NCBI GenBank assembly: GCA_018401435.1
Contig: JAGYJW010000001.1
Coordinates: forward strand, 186,001 to 250,000
DNA length: 64,000 bases
Source of the DNA: Deltaproteobacteria bacterium
GTDB lineage: Bacteria; Myxococcota_A; UBA796; UBA2385
Reading direction: 5' to 3'
The first letter of the stretch is position 1. Each line of letters begins with the position of its first letter. The position numbers and the translations under genes were made by a program. A model generated the notes under the pieces. It was not told where the DNA came from. It saw only the letters and a list, made by a program, of their open reading frames with translations, and did not search any database. This document shows positions 43,921-52,488 of this stretch, one piece after another.

Positions 43921-45587
43921 TAGTAGAGCACCGTGGCCGGGTGGCGGATCAGGGCCTCGATCACGGTGGTCCAGGCCGCCGTCTCGTCGCCCGTCTCGCC
44001 TCCGCTGGCCTGCCACAGCGCCAGCAGGCGGTCCACCTCGGGGCTGTCGGCCTCGGTGGGCTCGCTCAAGAAGCGGCCGATCAAGGCGGCGAGGTTGGCC
44101 CGGCGCGCGGCCTCGTCGCCGCCCGGCTCCACCGTGATCAGCTGGCGCTCGGCCAGGGGCCGGTCCAGGTCCAGGTCCACCGCCTGCCCGGCGCCGGTGC
44201 GCGCGGCCCAGGCCAGCAGCACCTGCAGCCCCAGCCCGGGGCTGCGGTTGCGCTCCAGCACCGTCACATCATCGGTGCCCCCGCCCAGCACCCGGTGCTC
44301 GGCCGACCCCGTCAAGGCCGAGAGACCCTGGCTGAGGCTGGCGCCGGGGTCCTCTTCCGGCAGGGCCAGCAGCGCCATCAAGCTGGCGCCCAGCTGCTCG
44401 GTGCCCAGCACCCGCGGGGTGGGGTCTCGGTAGGCCGGCAGGCTGACCAGCCCCCGCACCAGCGGGCGCACGGTCATGCCCGCGGCAACCCAGTCTTCGG
44501 TGAGCTGCAGCAGCAGCGCCTCGTCGTTCAGCGGGGCGCCCAGCAGGCCCTCGGCAAAGCGGCCCACCGCGCAGCGGGCAAAGCGCGGATCGGCGGCCAC
44601 AAGGCGCCCGAGATCGCTGAAATCCTCGGCCGGAACACCATAATAGGCCAGGGGCTGCGCTGCCTGGACCAGGTCGGCATGAAAGGGTGACCAGGAGGTG
44701 TAGCGCCCCCTGTCCATCACCTCGGACCTCCAGGTGAAGCCCCCAAAGAAGCTGGCCAGGGGGTCGAGGCTGGCATGGCAGGACAGGCAGGCGGGCTGGC
44801 TGTTCACCGCGTCTTCGATGTCGGTGAGGGCCGCGAGGTCCACATCGAACTCGAAGCTGCCCTCGCGCTCCAAGAAGTCGGCGCACAAGAAGATGCGGGC
44901 CAGGGCGTTGGCCCGAACGCGGTTCCGGGACAGCTCGTCGGGGCTGTAGCGCAGCCACAAGGCCGTGCTGGACAGCACGCCCGCCATGGGGCGGCCATCG
45001 GCGGGCGACACCCAGCCCCAGCCGTCGGGCTCGGTGGGCGCGGGCGCGGGCTGGCCCCACAGCTCGGACAGGGCGCGGTCGGCCCGCAGCTGGGGGAGGG
45101 TGACCAGGTCGGTGAAGGGCCGGTCCTCCCAGGCCACCGCCGCCACCATGCGCAGGGGCTCGGCCCCCAGGGACCGCACCTGCTGGGGCGGCAGGGGCCC
45201 GAAGCGGGTGTACTGGCCCGCCCAGGCGCCGGTGTGAATCGCGTCATTCCAGGTCCAGGCCACCCGGTCGGCCCAGCGGCTGTCCTGAAGGAAAGCCTCC
45301 ACCAGCACGTCGATCTGGGAGGGGTCCTCTGCGACCTGGGCCAGCTCCGCGAGGCTGGGGCGGGTGCCCCGCAGGTCCAGGCTCAGCCGGGTGAGCAGAG
45401 CGGCCCCGGACAGGGGTGGCCGCTCCGCCTCTCCCCCGCTGTCTTCGCCGTCTGCGCCATCCTCTTCGCCGTCTGCGCCATCCTCCTCTGCGCCCGCGTC
45501 ATCCCCGTCCAACAAGAGCTGTTCGGGCACCCAGACCACCCGACAGGACAGGGTGAGGAGCAGCAGCAGGGGCAGGTGGGCCTTCAC
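43920..45587 (-). CDS. DUF1549-like lipoprotein with CxxCH haem motif
   Basis: The 555-aa product starts at GTG 45587 (reads MKAHLPLLLLLTLSCRVVWV, lipobox LTLSC) with an Asp/Glu/Gly repeat linker. LLTRLSLDLRGTRPSLAELA recalls the DUF1549 opening seen in planctomycete-type cytochrome proteins. SQPACLSCHASLDPLASFFG carries the CxxCH haem site and resembles DUF1588. No ribosome site is strong, so the start is uncertain. It is the first gene of the eight-gene leftward operon and is divergent from prmC. It may form a redox or surface complex with the next haem lipoprotein. Confidence 0.75.
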   Translation of the reverse strand: MKAHLPLLLLLTLSCRVVWVPEQLLLDGDDAGAEEDGADGEEDGADGEDSGGEAERPPLSGAALLTRLSLDLRGTRPSLAELAQVAEDPSQIDVLVEAFLQDSRWADRVAWTWNDAIHTGAWAGQYTRFGPLPPQQVRSLGAEPLRMVAAVAWEDRPFTDLVTLPQLRADRALSELWGQPAPAPTEPDGWGWVSPADGRPMAGVLSSTALWLRYSPDELSRNRVRANALARIFLCADFLEREGSFEFDVDLAALTDIEDAVNSQPACLSCHASLDPLASFFGGFTWRSEVMDRGRYTSWSPFHADLVQAAQPLAYYGVPAEDFSDLGRLVAADPRFARCAVGRFAEGLLGAPLNDEALLLQLTEDWVAAGMTVRPLVRGLVSLPAYRDPTPRVLGTEQLGASLMALLALPEEDPGASLSQGLSALTGSAEHRVLGGGTDDVTVLERNRSPGLGLQVLLAWAARTGAGQAVDLDLDRPLAERQLITVEPGGDEAARRANLAALIGRFLSEPTEADSPEVDRLLALWQASGGETGDETAAWTTVIEALIRHPATVLY

Positions 45588-45678
45588 CCCCCGATGATGC
45601 CACGGCGCCCTCCCCTTCGCCTGCGGGGGCCGCCGCGCGGGTGCTGCCGGGATAGGGCGCCCGCCTCCCCGGAGCCCC

Positions 45679-46533
45679 ATGCAGACGGTCAAGGAGCTGC
45701 TCCTCAAGACCGAGGCCTTCTTCAAGGACCTCGGGTTGCCCCGCCCCCGCCGAGAGGCGGAGCTGCTGGTGGGCCATGTCCTCGGCCTGGAGCGGGTGCA
45801 GGTCTATCTGGAATTCGACCGTCCCCTGCAAGACGACGAGGTGGCCGGCATCCGCGCCCTGGTGCGGCGCCGGGCCAACCGCGAGCCCCTGGTCTGGCTG
45901 CTGGGGGAGGTCGGCTTCTACAGCATCGACGCCCTGCTGGTGCACAAGGATGTGCTGGTGCCCCGCCCCGACAGCGAGCGGCTGGTGGACGCCGCCCTGG
46001 ACTGGATCCCCGCCGACGCCGCGCCCTTTGTGGCCGATGTGGGCGCGGGCACGGGGGCCATCGGCCTCGCCCTGGCCCAGGAGCGCCCCGGCCTGCGCCT
46101 CTACGCCATCGACAGCAGCGACGCGGCCCTGGCCAATACCAAGGCCAATGTCGCCCGCCTGGGCTTTGGCGACCGGGTGGCCGTGCTCAAGGGGGATCTG
46201 CTGGACCCCGTGCCCCCGAACCGGCCCATCGACATCGTCGTGAGCAACCCGCCCTATATCCGCAGCGCCGACATTGCCGACCTGGAGCCCGAGGTCAGCA
46301 AGTGGGAGCCCCGGCTGGCCCTGGATGGCGGCCCCGACGGCCTGGACGTCTATCGGCGCCTGGTGCCCGCAGCGGCGGCCCGGGCCCGCCAGGCCGTGCT
46401 GGTGGAGATCGGCTTTGACCAGGGGGATCCCGTGCGCCGGCTCTTTGAGCAGGCCGGCCTGGTGGGGGTGGAGGTCCTGCCCGATCTCGCCGGGCGAGAC
46501 CGGGTGGTGCGGGGCCGCGTCGTCGGTGGCTGA
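45679..46533 (+). CDS. prmC: Release-factor N5-glutamine methyltransferase PrmC
   Basis: The 284-aa protein has the N-terminal helical release-factor-binding domain (PRPRREAELLVGHVLGLERV), the SAM loop ADVGAGTGAIGLALAQERPG, and SNPPYIRSADIADLEPEV with the catalytic NPPY that holds the Gln side chain. LVPRPDSERLVDAAL is the family's P-R-P-(DE)-(ST)-E block. It methylates the GGQ glutamine of RF1/RF2 using SAM. The length matches the family. It overlaps the following gene by eight bases; prfA is not adjacent here. Confidence 0.95.
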   Translation: MQTVKELLLKTEAFFKDLGLPRPRREAELLVGHVLGLERVQVYLEFDRPLQDDEVAGIRALVRRRANREPLVWLLGEVGFYSIDALLVHKDVLVPRPDSERLVDAALDWIPADAAPFVADVGAGTGAIGLALAQERPGLRLYAIDSSDAALANTKANVARLGFGDRVAVLKGDLLDPVPPNRPIDIVVSNPPYIRSADIADLEPEVSKWEPRLALDGGPDGLDVYRRLVPAAAARARQAVLVEIGFDQGDPVRRLFEQAGLVGVEVLPDLAGRDRVVRGRVVGG

Positions 46534-47544
46534 GGCCCCGCCCCGCTGCCCCCTGTGTACCAGCGTGGTCGAAGAGCAGCGCTGCCTGGGCTGCGACGCC
46601 CTGCTGCACGAGGTGGGCGGCAAGCTGGTGCCGCTCAGCCAGGAGATCCGCCGGGGGGCCCTGGTCTGCGCCCGCGACCTGCGGCAGGTGGCCCCCCCCG
46701 GCCGCATCGACCGCAAGCCCTTTGTCGCCGGGTCGGCCCAGGGCAGCTACCCGCCCACCGGCCTCGCCATCGAGCTGGGCCCGGGCCTGCGCTACGCCCT
46801 GTCCGAAGAGCAGCTCAGCCTGCGCGACCTCGTGCTCTGCACCCAGGCCTGGTGCCCCGATCCCGACGGCGCCGTCGGCGTCTTCGCGCGCCACAGCTCC
46901 ATCGATCGGGCGGATGCCCACCTGGGCTTCGAGCTGTGGCCCCACAGGCGGCAGGCCCGGATCATATGGACCACCGCCCGGTGCTCGCCCCCGACGCCCT
47001 CCGCGAAGTCCACGACTTCGCGCAGGCCGACCCGCCCAATCCCGTCACCCGGCCGGACTTTGTCCGGGGGCCGGTGGGCTGCAGCTTCTCTGTGGGGGAG
47101 CGGGTGACCTGTAGCGGCAGCCTGCCCACGGCCTGGCGCAATGGCGCGCTGCGCCTGACCGGGTCGGTGGACGGCGACTCGGGCTTCTTCAGCCTGCTGG
47201 CCCGCCTGGGCCAGGTCGGCGGGGCCCGCTTCGCCTATGCGCTGACGGTGCGGCCGGGCTTGCGCTCCTTGTCGCTGGCGCGCCTGGGCTGGGGCGATGG
47301 CAAGTCCTATGTGAGCAACCTGCGGCCCTGGTCCTTCCACCCCGAGATCCCCGGGCCCGGCGTGTCCCTCGACCTGGAGCTGCGCTTCGCCGACTCGGTG
47401 ATGCAGGTGGTGGTGGACGACCACGCCCTGTTCACGGTGGAGGACGCCGGCTTTGGCTTTGGGCGGGTGGGCTGGCGGGTGGGCACCTACGAGGGCCCCG
47501 ACGTGGTGCGCCTGCGCCGGCTGGCCCTCTACGACCTGGCCTGA
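46526..47544 (+). CDS. Zinc-ribbon protein with LamG-like C-terminal domain (one frameshift)
   Basis: Start GTG 46526 overlaps prmC. The N-terminus PPRCPLCTSVVEEQRCLGCD has two CxxC pairs (zinc ribbon). The frame is continuous to about 46970 (RRQARIIWTT) and then resumes one frame over (LREVHDFAQADPPNPVTRPD) to LRRLALYDLA-stop. The C-terminal VSLDLELRFADSVMQVVVDD, FGRVGWRVGTYEGPDVVRLR resembles a concanavalin/LamG-type beta sandwich. No signal peptide is visible, so it is probably cytosolic. No function is recognised. Confidence 0.65.
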
Positions 47545-47648
47545 GGCGATCACCGCGGATGCCCGCCAGGCGGTCCCTCGCGGCCGCGGCACTTCACCTC
47601 GGGGGCCCGCCGCGCGAGGATCGGCTGCCCTCCCCCCCGGACCGCCCC

Positions 47649-48779
47649 ATGCCCTTGCAGCTCTTCATCGCCACCCGAAAGGGGCTCTGGATTGCCACCG
47701 CCGGCGCCGATCGGCGCAGGTGGACCCTGTCGGATCCCGCCTTTCTGGGCCAGCAATGCCACCACGCCGTGCTGGACCCCCGGGACGGGCGCACCCTGCT
47801 CTGCGCCTCGCGCCAGTGGCACCTGGGCCCCACCGTCTTTCGCAGCACCGATGGCGGGACGACCTGGAAAGAGGCAGCTTCTCCTCCGCGCTTCCCCGAG
47901 GGTGAGGCCCGGGCCCGGGCGGTGGACCACGTCTTCTGGCTGACCCCAGGCCCGGCCAGCCACCCCGGGCGCTGGTATTGCGGCACCTCGCCCCAGGGCC
48001 TCTTCATCAGCGAGGACGGCGGCCAGACCTGGTCCCCGGTCTCGGGCTTCAACGACCACCCCGACCAGCACAAGTGGGTGGGCAGCGACAAGGACCAGAC
48101 CCCCGATGGGGGCAAGCTGCACTCCATCGTGGTGGACCCCCAGGATCCCGACCACATCTACATCTCCATGTCCGGGGGCGGCACCTTCGAGTCCACCGAC
48201 GGCGGCGCGGACTGGCGGCCCCTCAACTTGGGGGTGGCCGCTGACTTCTTCCCGCCGAGCGCGGACGGCAGCGAGCGCGAATACGGCCACGATCCGCACT
48301 GCATGGTGATCTCCCCCAGCCGGCCGGACCGCCTGTGGCAGCAGAACCACTGCGGCATCTACCGGTTGGACCGCCCCCAGACGCGCTGGACCCGGGTGGG
48401 CGAGGCCATGCCCAAAGCGGTCGGCGACATCGGCTTTGGCATCGTGCCCCACCCCCGGAATGCAGACTGCGCCTTTGTCTTCCCCATGGATGGCACCGGT
48501 GATTGGTCGCGCACCTCCCCCGGCGGCAAGCCTGCGGTCTACCGCACCACCGACGCGGGGGCCTCCTGGCAGCGCTGCGATGCCGGGCTGCCCGCTGAGC
48601 AGGCCTGGTGGACGGTCAAGCGCCAGGCCTTTGCCGGCGACAGCCAGGAGCCCCTGGGTCTCTACCTGGGCAATACCGGCGGAGAGCTGTGGGCCAGCGA
48701 CGACGCCGGAGACAGCTTTCATTGTCTCTTCCGGCACCTGCCCCACATCTTCGCCGTCACCACCGGGACCCCGGCGTGA
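47649..48779 (+). CDS. BNR/Asp-box propeller protein (exo-sialidase-like fold)
   Basis: The 376-aa protein MPLQLFIATRKGLWIATAGA contains repeated Asp-box motifs (VFRSTDGGTTWKEA, LFISEDGGQTWSPV, TFESTDGGADWRPL, VYRTTDAGASWQRC, LWASDDAGDSFHCL), a five- to six-bladed propeller of the sialidase/WD40-YVTN-BNR type. GHDPHCMVISPSRPDRLWQQ is highly conserved in this cytosolic subfamily. No signal peptide is present. Its stop overlaps the start of the MoaD-like gene by four bases, an association known in other bacteria. The catalytic role is unproven. Confidence 0.9.
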   Translation: MPLQLFIATRKGLWIATAGADRRRWTLSDPAFLGQQCHHAVLDPRDGRTLLCASRQWHLGPTVFRSTDGGTTWKEAASPPRFPEGEARARAVDHVFWLTPGPASHPGRWYCGTSPQGLFISEDGGQTWSPVSGFNDHPDQHKWVGSDKDQTPDGGKLHSIVVDPQDPDHIYISMSGGGTFESTDGGADWRPLNLGVAADFFPPSADGSEREYGHDPHCMVISPSRPDRLWQQNHCGIYRLDRPQTRWTRVGEAMPKAVGDIGFGIVPHPRNADCAFVFPMDGTGDWSRTSPGGKPAVYRTTDAGASWQRCDAGLPAEQAWWTVKRQAFAGDSQEPLGLYLGNTGGELWASDDAGDSFHCLFRHLPHIFAVTTGTPA

Positions 48780-49042
48780 GCGTGACGGTGTCGGTGCCCA
48801 CGCAGCTTCGGAGCTACACCGGCGGCCAGGCCCAGGTCTCTGCCCAGGGGGGGACCTTGGATGGCGTGCTCTTGGATTTGGATGGGCGCTTTCCTGGCTT
48901 TCGTTTCCGGATCATCGACGAACAGAACCGGGTGCGCCGCCACATCGTGCTCTTTGTCGATGGCGAGCGAGAGGACGATCTCGGCGCCGCGATGGCGCCG
49001 GGTGCCGAGCTCTTCATCATCGGGGCGCTCAGCGGGGGCTGA
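48776..49042 (+). CDS. MoaD/ThiS-family ubiquitin-like sulfur carrier
   Basis: The 88-aa protein (GTG 48776) reads VSVPTQLRSYTGGQAQVSAQ, VLLDLDGRFPGFRFRIIDEQ, HIVLFVDGERED and ends IIGALSGG. The beta-grasp layout and terminal Gly-Gly are those of MoaD/ThiS/Ubl sulfur carriers, which are adenylated and thiocarboxylated at the last Gly. No E1-like MoeB gene is nearby in this window. Tight coupling with the BNR propeller gene suggests a joint role. Confidence 0.87.
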   Translation: MSVTVSVPTQLRSYTGGQAQVSAQGGTLDGVLLDLDGRFPGFRFRIIDEQNRVRRHIVLFVDGEREDDLGAAMAPGAELFIIGALSGG

Positions 49043-49137
49043 GGATCTCGCCTTTCTTCAAAAACTTTAAGTCCCTGCCGTCGGCCCCTTGTTTTTGTCG
49101 ATAGAGTCCGAAAGGTGAATCCCCCCCTGTTGGAGCC

Positions 49138-49644
49138 ATGATGAAGGTTGCGTCGCGTCGCTCTGTCTTGTCGGGCCTGGGTGCGACGGTGGCTGCTTTG
49201 GCCCTGCCGGGCTGTGGCTACGTGATCTACCAGGATCGACGGGGCCTTCCTCGTGGGGATCGCAAGGTCGATCCCATCGTCGTGCTGCTGGATGGCCTCC
49301 TGTGCCTGGTCGGCATCATCCCGGGTGTGATCGCCTTTGCGGTGGACGTCTCGTCGAGCTGCCTCTTCCTGCCGGCTGGGGCCTCTGGCGAGGTGACCCA
49401 GCTGCGACGCATCCAACCCCGCGGCCTTCGCCGCCGGGACTACGAGGCCGCCCTCTCCGAGGCCCTCGCCCTGGATCTGCGCCTGGACGATCCGCGCTTG
49501 CGCTATGTGGTGGAGCCCATGACCCTCACGGCTGCGGGCCTCGCCGCGCTGGCCCACGATCCCGGCCCCACCGTGGCGGCGGCAGAGCTGGCCTGGGACA
49601 TCGGCGCCGATGGCGCGCTGGTGGGCATTCGGCGCCTCGGCTGA
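49138..49644 (+). CDS. Small envelope lipoprotein of unknown function
   Basis: The 168-aa protein has a lipoprotein signal (ATVAALALPGCGYVIYQDRR) that also carries Arg-Arg. RKVDPIVVLLDGLLCLVGII, PGVIAFAVDVSSSCLFLPAG matches a widespread small-lipoprotein family with a central hydrophobic hairpin ending in a Leu-Pro motif. The C-terminal half is helical. GGAG precedes the ATG. It stands alone between the MoaD-like gene and the OmpA gene. No function is assigned. Confidence 0.75.
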   Translation: MMKVASRRSVLSGLGATVAALALPGCGYVIYQDRRGLPRGDRKVDPIVVLLDGLLCLVGIIPGVIAFAVDVSSSCLFLPAGASGEVTQLRRIQPRGLRRRDYEAALSEALALDLRLDDPRLRYVVEPMTLTAAGLAALAHDPGPTVAAAELAWDIGADGALVGIRRLG

Positions 49645-49735
49645 GGGCGGGGCGCAGCGGAGGCAGGCTGAAGGTAGGAGCGATGTAGGGGTCGAAGGCT
49701 CCGGATGGCATAGAGTGGGGTGTCGGAGGCCCCCC

Positions 49736-51304
49736 ATGCTGTCATCCTTGTTGTCCCTCGCCCTTGCTGTGCCTGTCGCCTCTGCTGCAGACACCGACAT
49801 TCAGGCCTTGCGCCCCGCGACCCCCGGCGGCCCGTTGACCTGGACCGAAGGGGCCGGCGTGGCCCGCGGGCCCACCGGCAGCATCGTGCTGCAGCACGCC
49901 TCGGGCTTGCTCATCCAGCGCTTTCCCGACGGCACCGAACAGAAGATTGTGGCTGGCCTCACCCGGGCCGACCTGCTCGGGGGCTTTGGCCTGGGTCGGC
50001 TGCACCTGGGGCTGGGCCTGCCGGTGCTGCTGCGGGCCAATAGCGACACGCTGCCCGACCAGACCGGCCTCGGCGACCTTACGGTGAACGCGCGCCTGGC
50101 CCTGCTTCAGCCCGCGGATCACCCGCTGGGCTTGGGCCTGGTGGGGCGGCTGAGCCTGCCCACCACCACCGTGGATGCACCCCTGGGGGGCGGCGGAGTG
50201 GGCTTCGAGGGGCGCGCGGTGGCCGAGACGGGCACCGATGACCTGCGCCTGCTGCTCAACCTCGGCCTGCGTCTGCAGGCCGAGGGCCTGGATGCCGACC
50301 TGCCTTCGGGCAGCAGCCTGGTGTCGGGGGCGGGCGTGGCCTGGGCCCTCAGCCCCAAGGGCGGCCTCACCGGAGAGCTGGCCCTGGCGCCGGTCCTGGG
50401 GGCCTCGGACCTCGCCAACACGCTGCCGGCCGAGCTGCTGGGCGGCGGCTGGCTCAACCTCAACCCGCGCTGGCGGCTCAACCTGGGAGCCGGTGTGGGC
50501 CTGGGGGATGGGGTGGGCACGCCAGCCTGGCGGGTCTATGCCGCCCTGGCCCCGCGCAGCGATCGCGGAATCCCCGAAGATGTCGATAAGGACTCCGTTC
50601 CCAACGACCGCGACCTCTGCCCCTACGAGGCTGAGACGGTCAATGGCATCCGGGACGACGACGGCTGCCCCGAAGATCCCTCGGTGCTGGCCAGTGAGTC
50701 CGATGGCGAGGCCCTGGCCCTGGCGTCAGAGGCCGACGCCGATGGCGACGGCATCCCCGATCGCCTGGACCTCTGCCCGCAGCAGCCCGAGGACATGGAC
50801 GGCCTGATGGACGAGGATGGCTGTCCCGACACCGATGTGGACGAGGACGGGGTCCCAGACGCCCAGGACCGGTGCCCCCTGGCCGCCGAGACCCTGAATG
50901 GCGTGGACGACGCCGACGGCTGCCCCGAAGCCATCGAGAAGCAGGTGGAGGAGGTGGCCGGCGTGGTGCGCGACATCACCTTCCGCACGGGCAAGGACAG
51001 CCTGCAGCCCAGCTCCGAGGCCGTGTTGCGAAAGGTGCTGGCCGTGCTCAAGGACCACCCGGGCTGGACGGTCCGCATCGTCGGTCACACCGACAATACC
51101 GGCGAACGCGACGTCAACCTCGACCTGTCGGCCCGCCGGGCGGACACGGTGATGCGCTGGCTGAAGGCCCGCGGCATCGACGCCGCCCGCATGGCCGCCG
51201 CCGGAGAGGGCCCCGATCGCCCGCTGGCCAGCAACGACACCGAAGAGGGGCGGGCCTTGAACCGCCGGGTCGAGATCAGCTACAGCAGCCAGGAGACGCC
51301 ATGA
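49736..51304 (+). CDS. OmpA-family protein with thrombospondin type 3 calcium repeats
   Basis: From ATG 49736 (GGAGG upstream) the 522-aa protein has a signal peptide (LLSLALAVPVASAA), an N-terminal beta-barrel (to about 280), and TSP3/OmpA-type Asp-rich repeats (DKDSVPNDRDLCPYEAETVN, DADGDGIPDRLDLCPQQPED, DVDEDGVPDAQDRCP). The C-terminal OmpA domain is VRIVGHTDNTGERDVNLDLS with ARRADTVMRWLKARGI and NRRVEIS, the peptidoglycan-binding site. It anchors the outer membrane to the wall. It overlaps the FecR gene by four bases. Confidence 0.93.
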   Translation: MLSSLLSLALAVPVASAADTDIQALRPATPGGPLTWTEGAGVARGPTGSIVLQHASGLLIQRFPDGTEQKIVAGLTRADLLGGFGLGRLHLGLGLPVLLRANSDTLPDQTGLGDLTVNARLALLQPADHPLGLGLVGRLSLPTTTVDAPLGGGGVGFEGRAVAETGTDDLRLLLNLGLRLQAEGLDADLPSGSSLVSGAGVAWALSPKGGLTGELALAPVLGASDLANTLPAELLGGGWLNLNPRWRLNLGAGVGLGDGVGTPAWRVYAALAPRSDRGIPEDVDKDSVPNDRDLCPYEAETVNGIRDDDGCPEDPSVLASESDGEALALASEADADGDGIPDRLDLCPQQPEDMDGLMDEDGCPDTDVDEDGVPDAQDRCPLAAETLNGVDDADGCPEAIEKQVEEVAGVVRDITFRTGKDSLQPSSEAVLRKVLAVLKDHPGWTVRIVGHTDNTGERDVNLDLSARRADTVMRWLKARGIDAARMAAAGEGPDRPLASNDTEEGRALNRRVEISYSSQETP

Positions 51305-52458
51305 TTCGCGCCCTCATCCTCCCCTTGCTGGGGCTCTCGTTGTCCGGTCTGGCCCAGGCGGCCGACCCCTGCGCCGAGCTGGTGCTGGCCGATGGCGCGG
51401 TGCGCCTGGCCGCCCCCCTGGGGGCCAGCGGCGCCTTGGGAGATGCCGACCTGGCCTGCCTGGACCGGGTGGCCCAGGCCCTGTCCGAACGCGAGGGCCT
51501 GCGCTCGGTCACGGTCGCCGCCCGGGTGCGCGACGCCTGGCGGGTCGATGGAAGCGGACAGAAAATGTCCGCTATTGCAGGGGCGCGCATCGGCTCCGCG
51601 GGCATCCCCACCGCCCGCATCACCCTGATCGTGCCCCCGGTGGGCGCTCCCAGCGAGGAGGGCCTGCACATCTCCTTCACCGAGAGCCCGGCGGCCCCGC
51701 CCGTCGGCCGGGTGGTGGGGCGCAGCGGCGCCGTATCGGCGGGCCGCTCCGACGCCACGATGCGCCCGGTGCAAGCCGGCGACCCCCTCAACCTGGGCCA
51801 CCGGGTGGCCACCGGTCCCGGGGCCAGCGCCACCTTGGGCCTGGCCGATGGCAGCCGCCTGCGCCTGCAGCCCGACACGGTGGTGGTGCTGGGCCGCCTG
51901 ACCCTCGCCGCCGACATGAGCCGCACGGTGGGCCTCGAAGTGCTGTCGGGCGAGGTGAGCGCCGAGGTCGAGAAGTCCGGTGGCCGCTTCGAGATCCAGA
52001 CCGCTTCTGGGGTCGCCGGCGTGCGCGGCACCGTCTTTCGCGTGGCCCAGGGGGCCGATGGCCCCACCCGCCTGGAGACCTTGGAAGGCAGGGTGAACCT
52101 GGCCAATCCGGTGGGCGACGTGGATGTGGATGGCGGCCTGGGCACGCGCATCGCCGCCGACGCCGCCCCCGAGAGCCCCCGCGCCTTGCCCCGCGCCCCC
52201 GAGGTGCTGCAGCCCCTGCAGGGCCCCCTGAAGCGGGGCCTCTCCTGGGCGGGGGCCCCGCGGGCCCCGGGCTGGCGCCTGGAGCTGGCGCGCGACGCCG
52301 AGTTCACCCGGGATGTGCAGATCCTCTCGGGCCAGGGGCGGGGGCGCCTGCGCCCGGAGCTGGACAGCGGCACCTGGTATTGGCGCGTGGCCTCGGTCGA
52401 TGGGGAGGGCTTCACCGGCAGCTGGTCGCGGATCCACGCCTTTGACGTGCAAGACTGA
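51301..52458 (+). CDS. FecR-domain periplasmic protein
   Basis: The 385-aa protein has a signal peptide (LILPLLGLSLSGLAQAA). The FecR domain is visible as VQAGDPLNLGHRVATGPGAS, LGLADGSRLRLQPDTVVVLG, LEVLSGEVSAEVEKSGGRFE and TASGVAGVRGTVFRV. A Fn3-like C-terminal part (GLSWAGAPRAPGWRLELARD, WYWRVASVDGEGFTGSWSRI) follows. FecR proteins relay envelope signals; here there is no sigma factor next to it, but an adenylate cyclase follows 30 bases downstream. It is coupled to the OmpA gene by an ATGA overlap. Confidence 0.9.
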   Translation: MIRALILPLLGLSLSGLAQAADPCAELVLADGAVRLAAPLGASGALGDADLACLDRVAQALSEREGLRSVTVAARVRDAWRVDGSGQKMSAIAGARIGSAGIPTARITLIVPPVGAPSEEGLHISFTESPAAPPVGRVVGRSGAVSAGRSDATMRPVQAGDPLNLGHRVATGPGASATLGLADGSRLRLQPDTVVVLGRLTLAADMSRTVGLEVLSGEVSAEVEKSGGRFEIQTASGVAGVRGTVFRVAQGADGPTRLETLEGRVNLANPVGDVDVDGGLGTRIAADAAPESPRALPRAPEVLQPLQGPLKRGLSWAGAPRAPGWRLELARDAEFTRDVQILSGQGRGRLRPELDSGTWYWRVASVDGEGFTGSWSRIHAFDVQD

Positions 52459-52488
52459 AGAATCGCACCCAGGACCACCATCGAGGGC

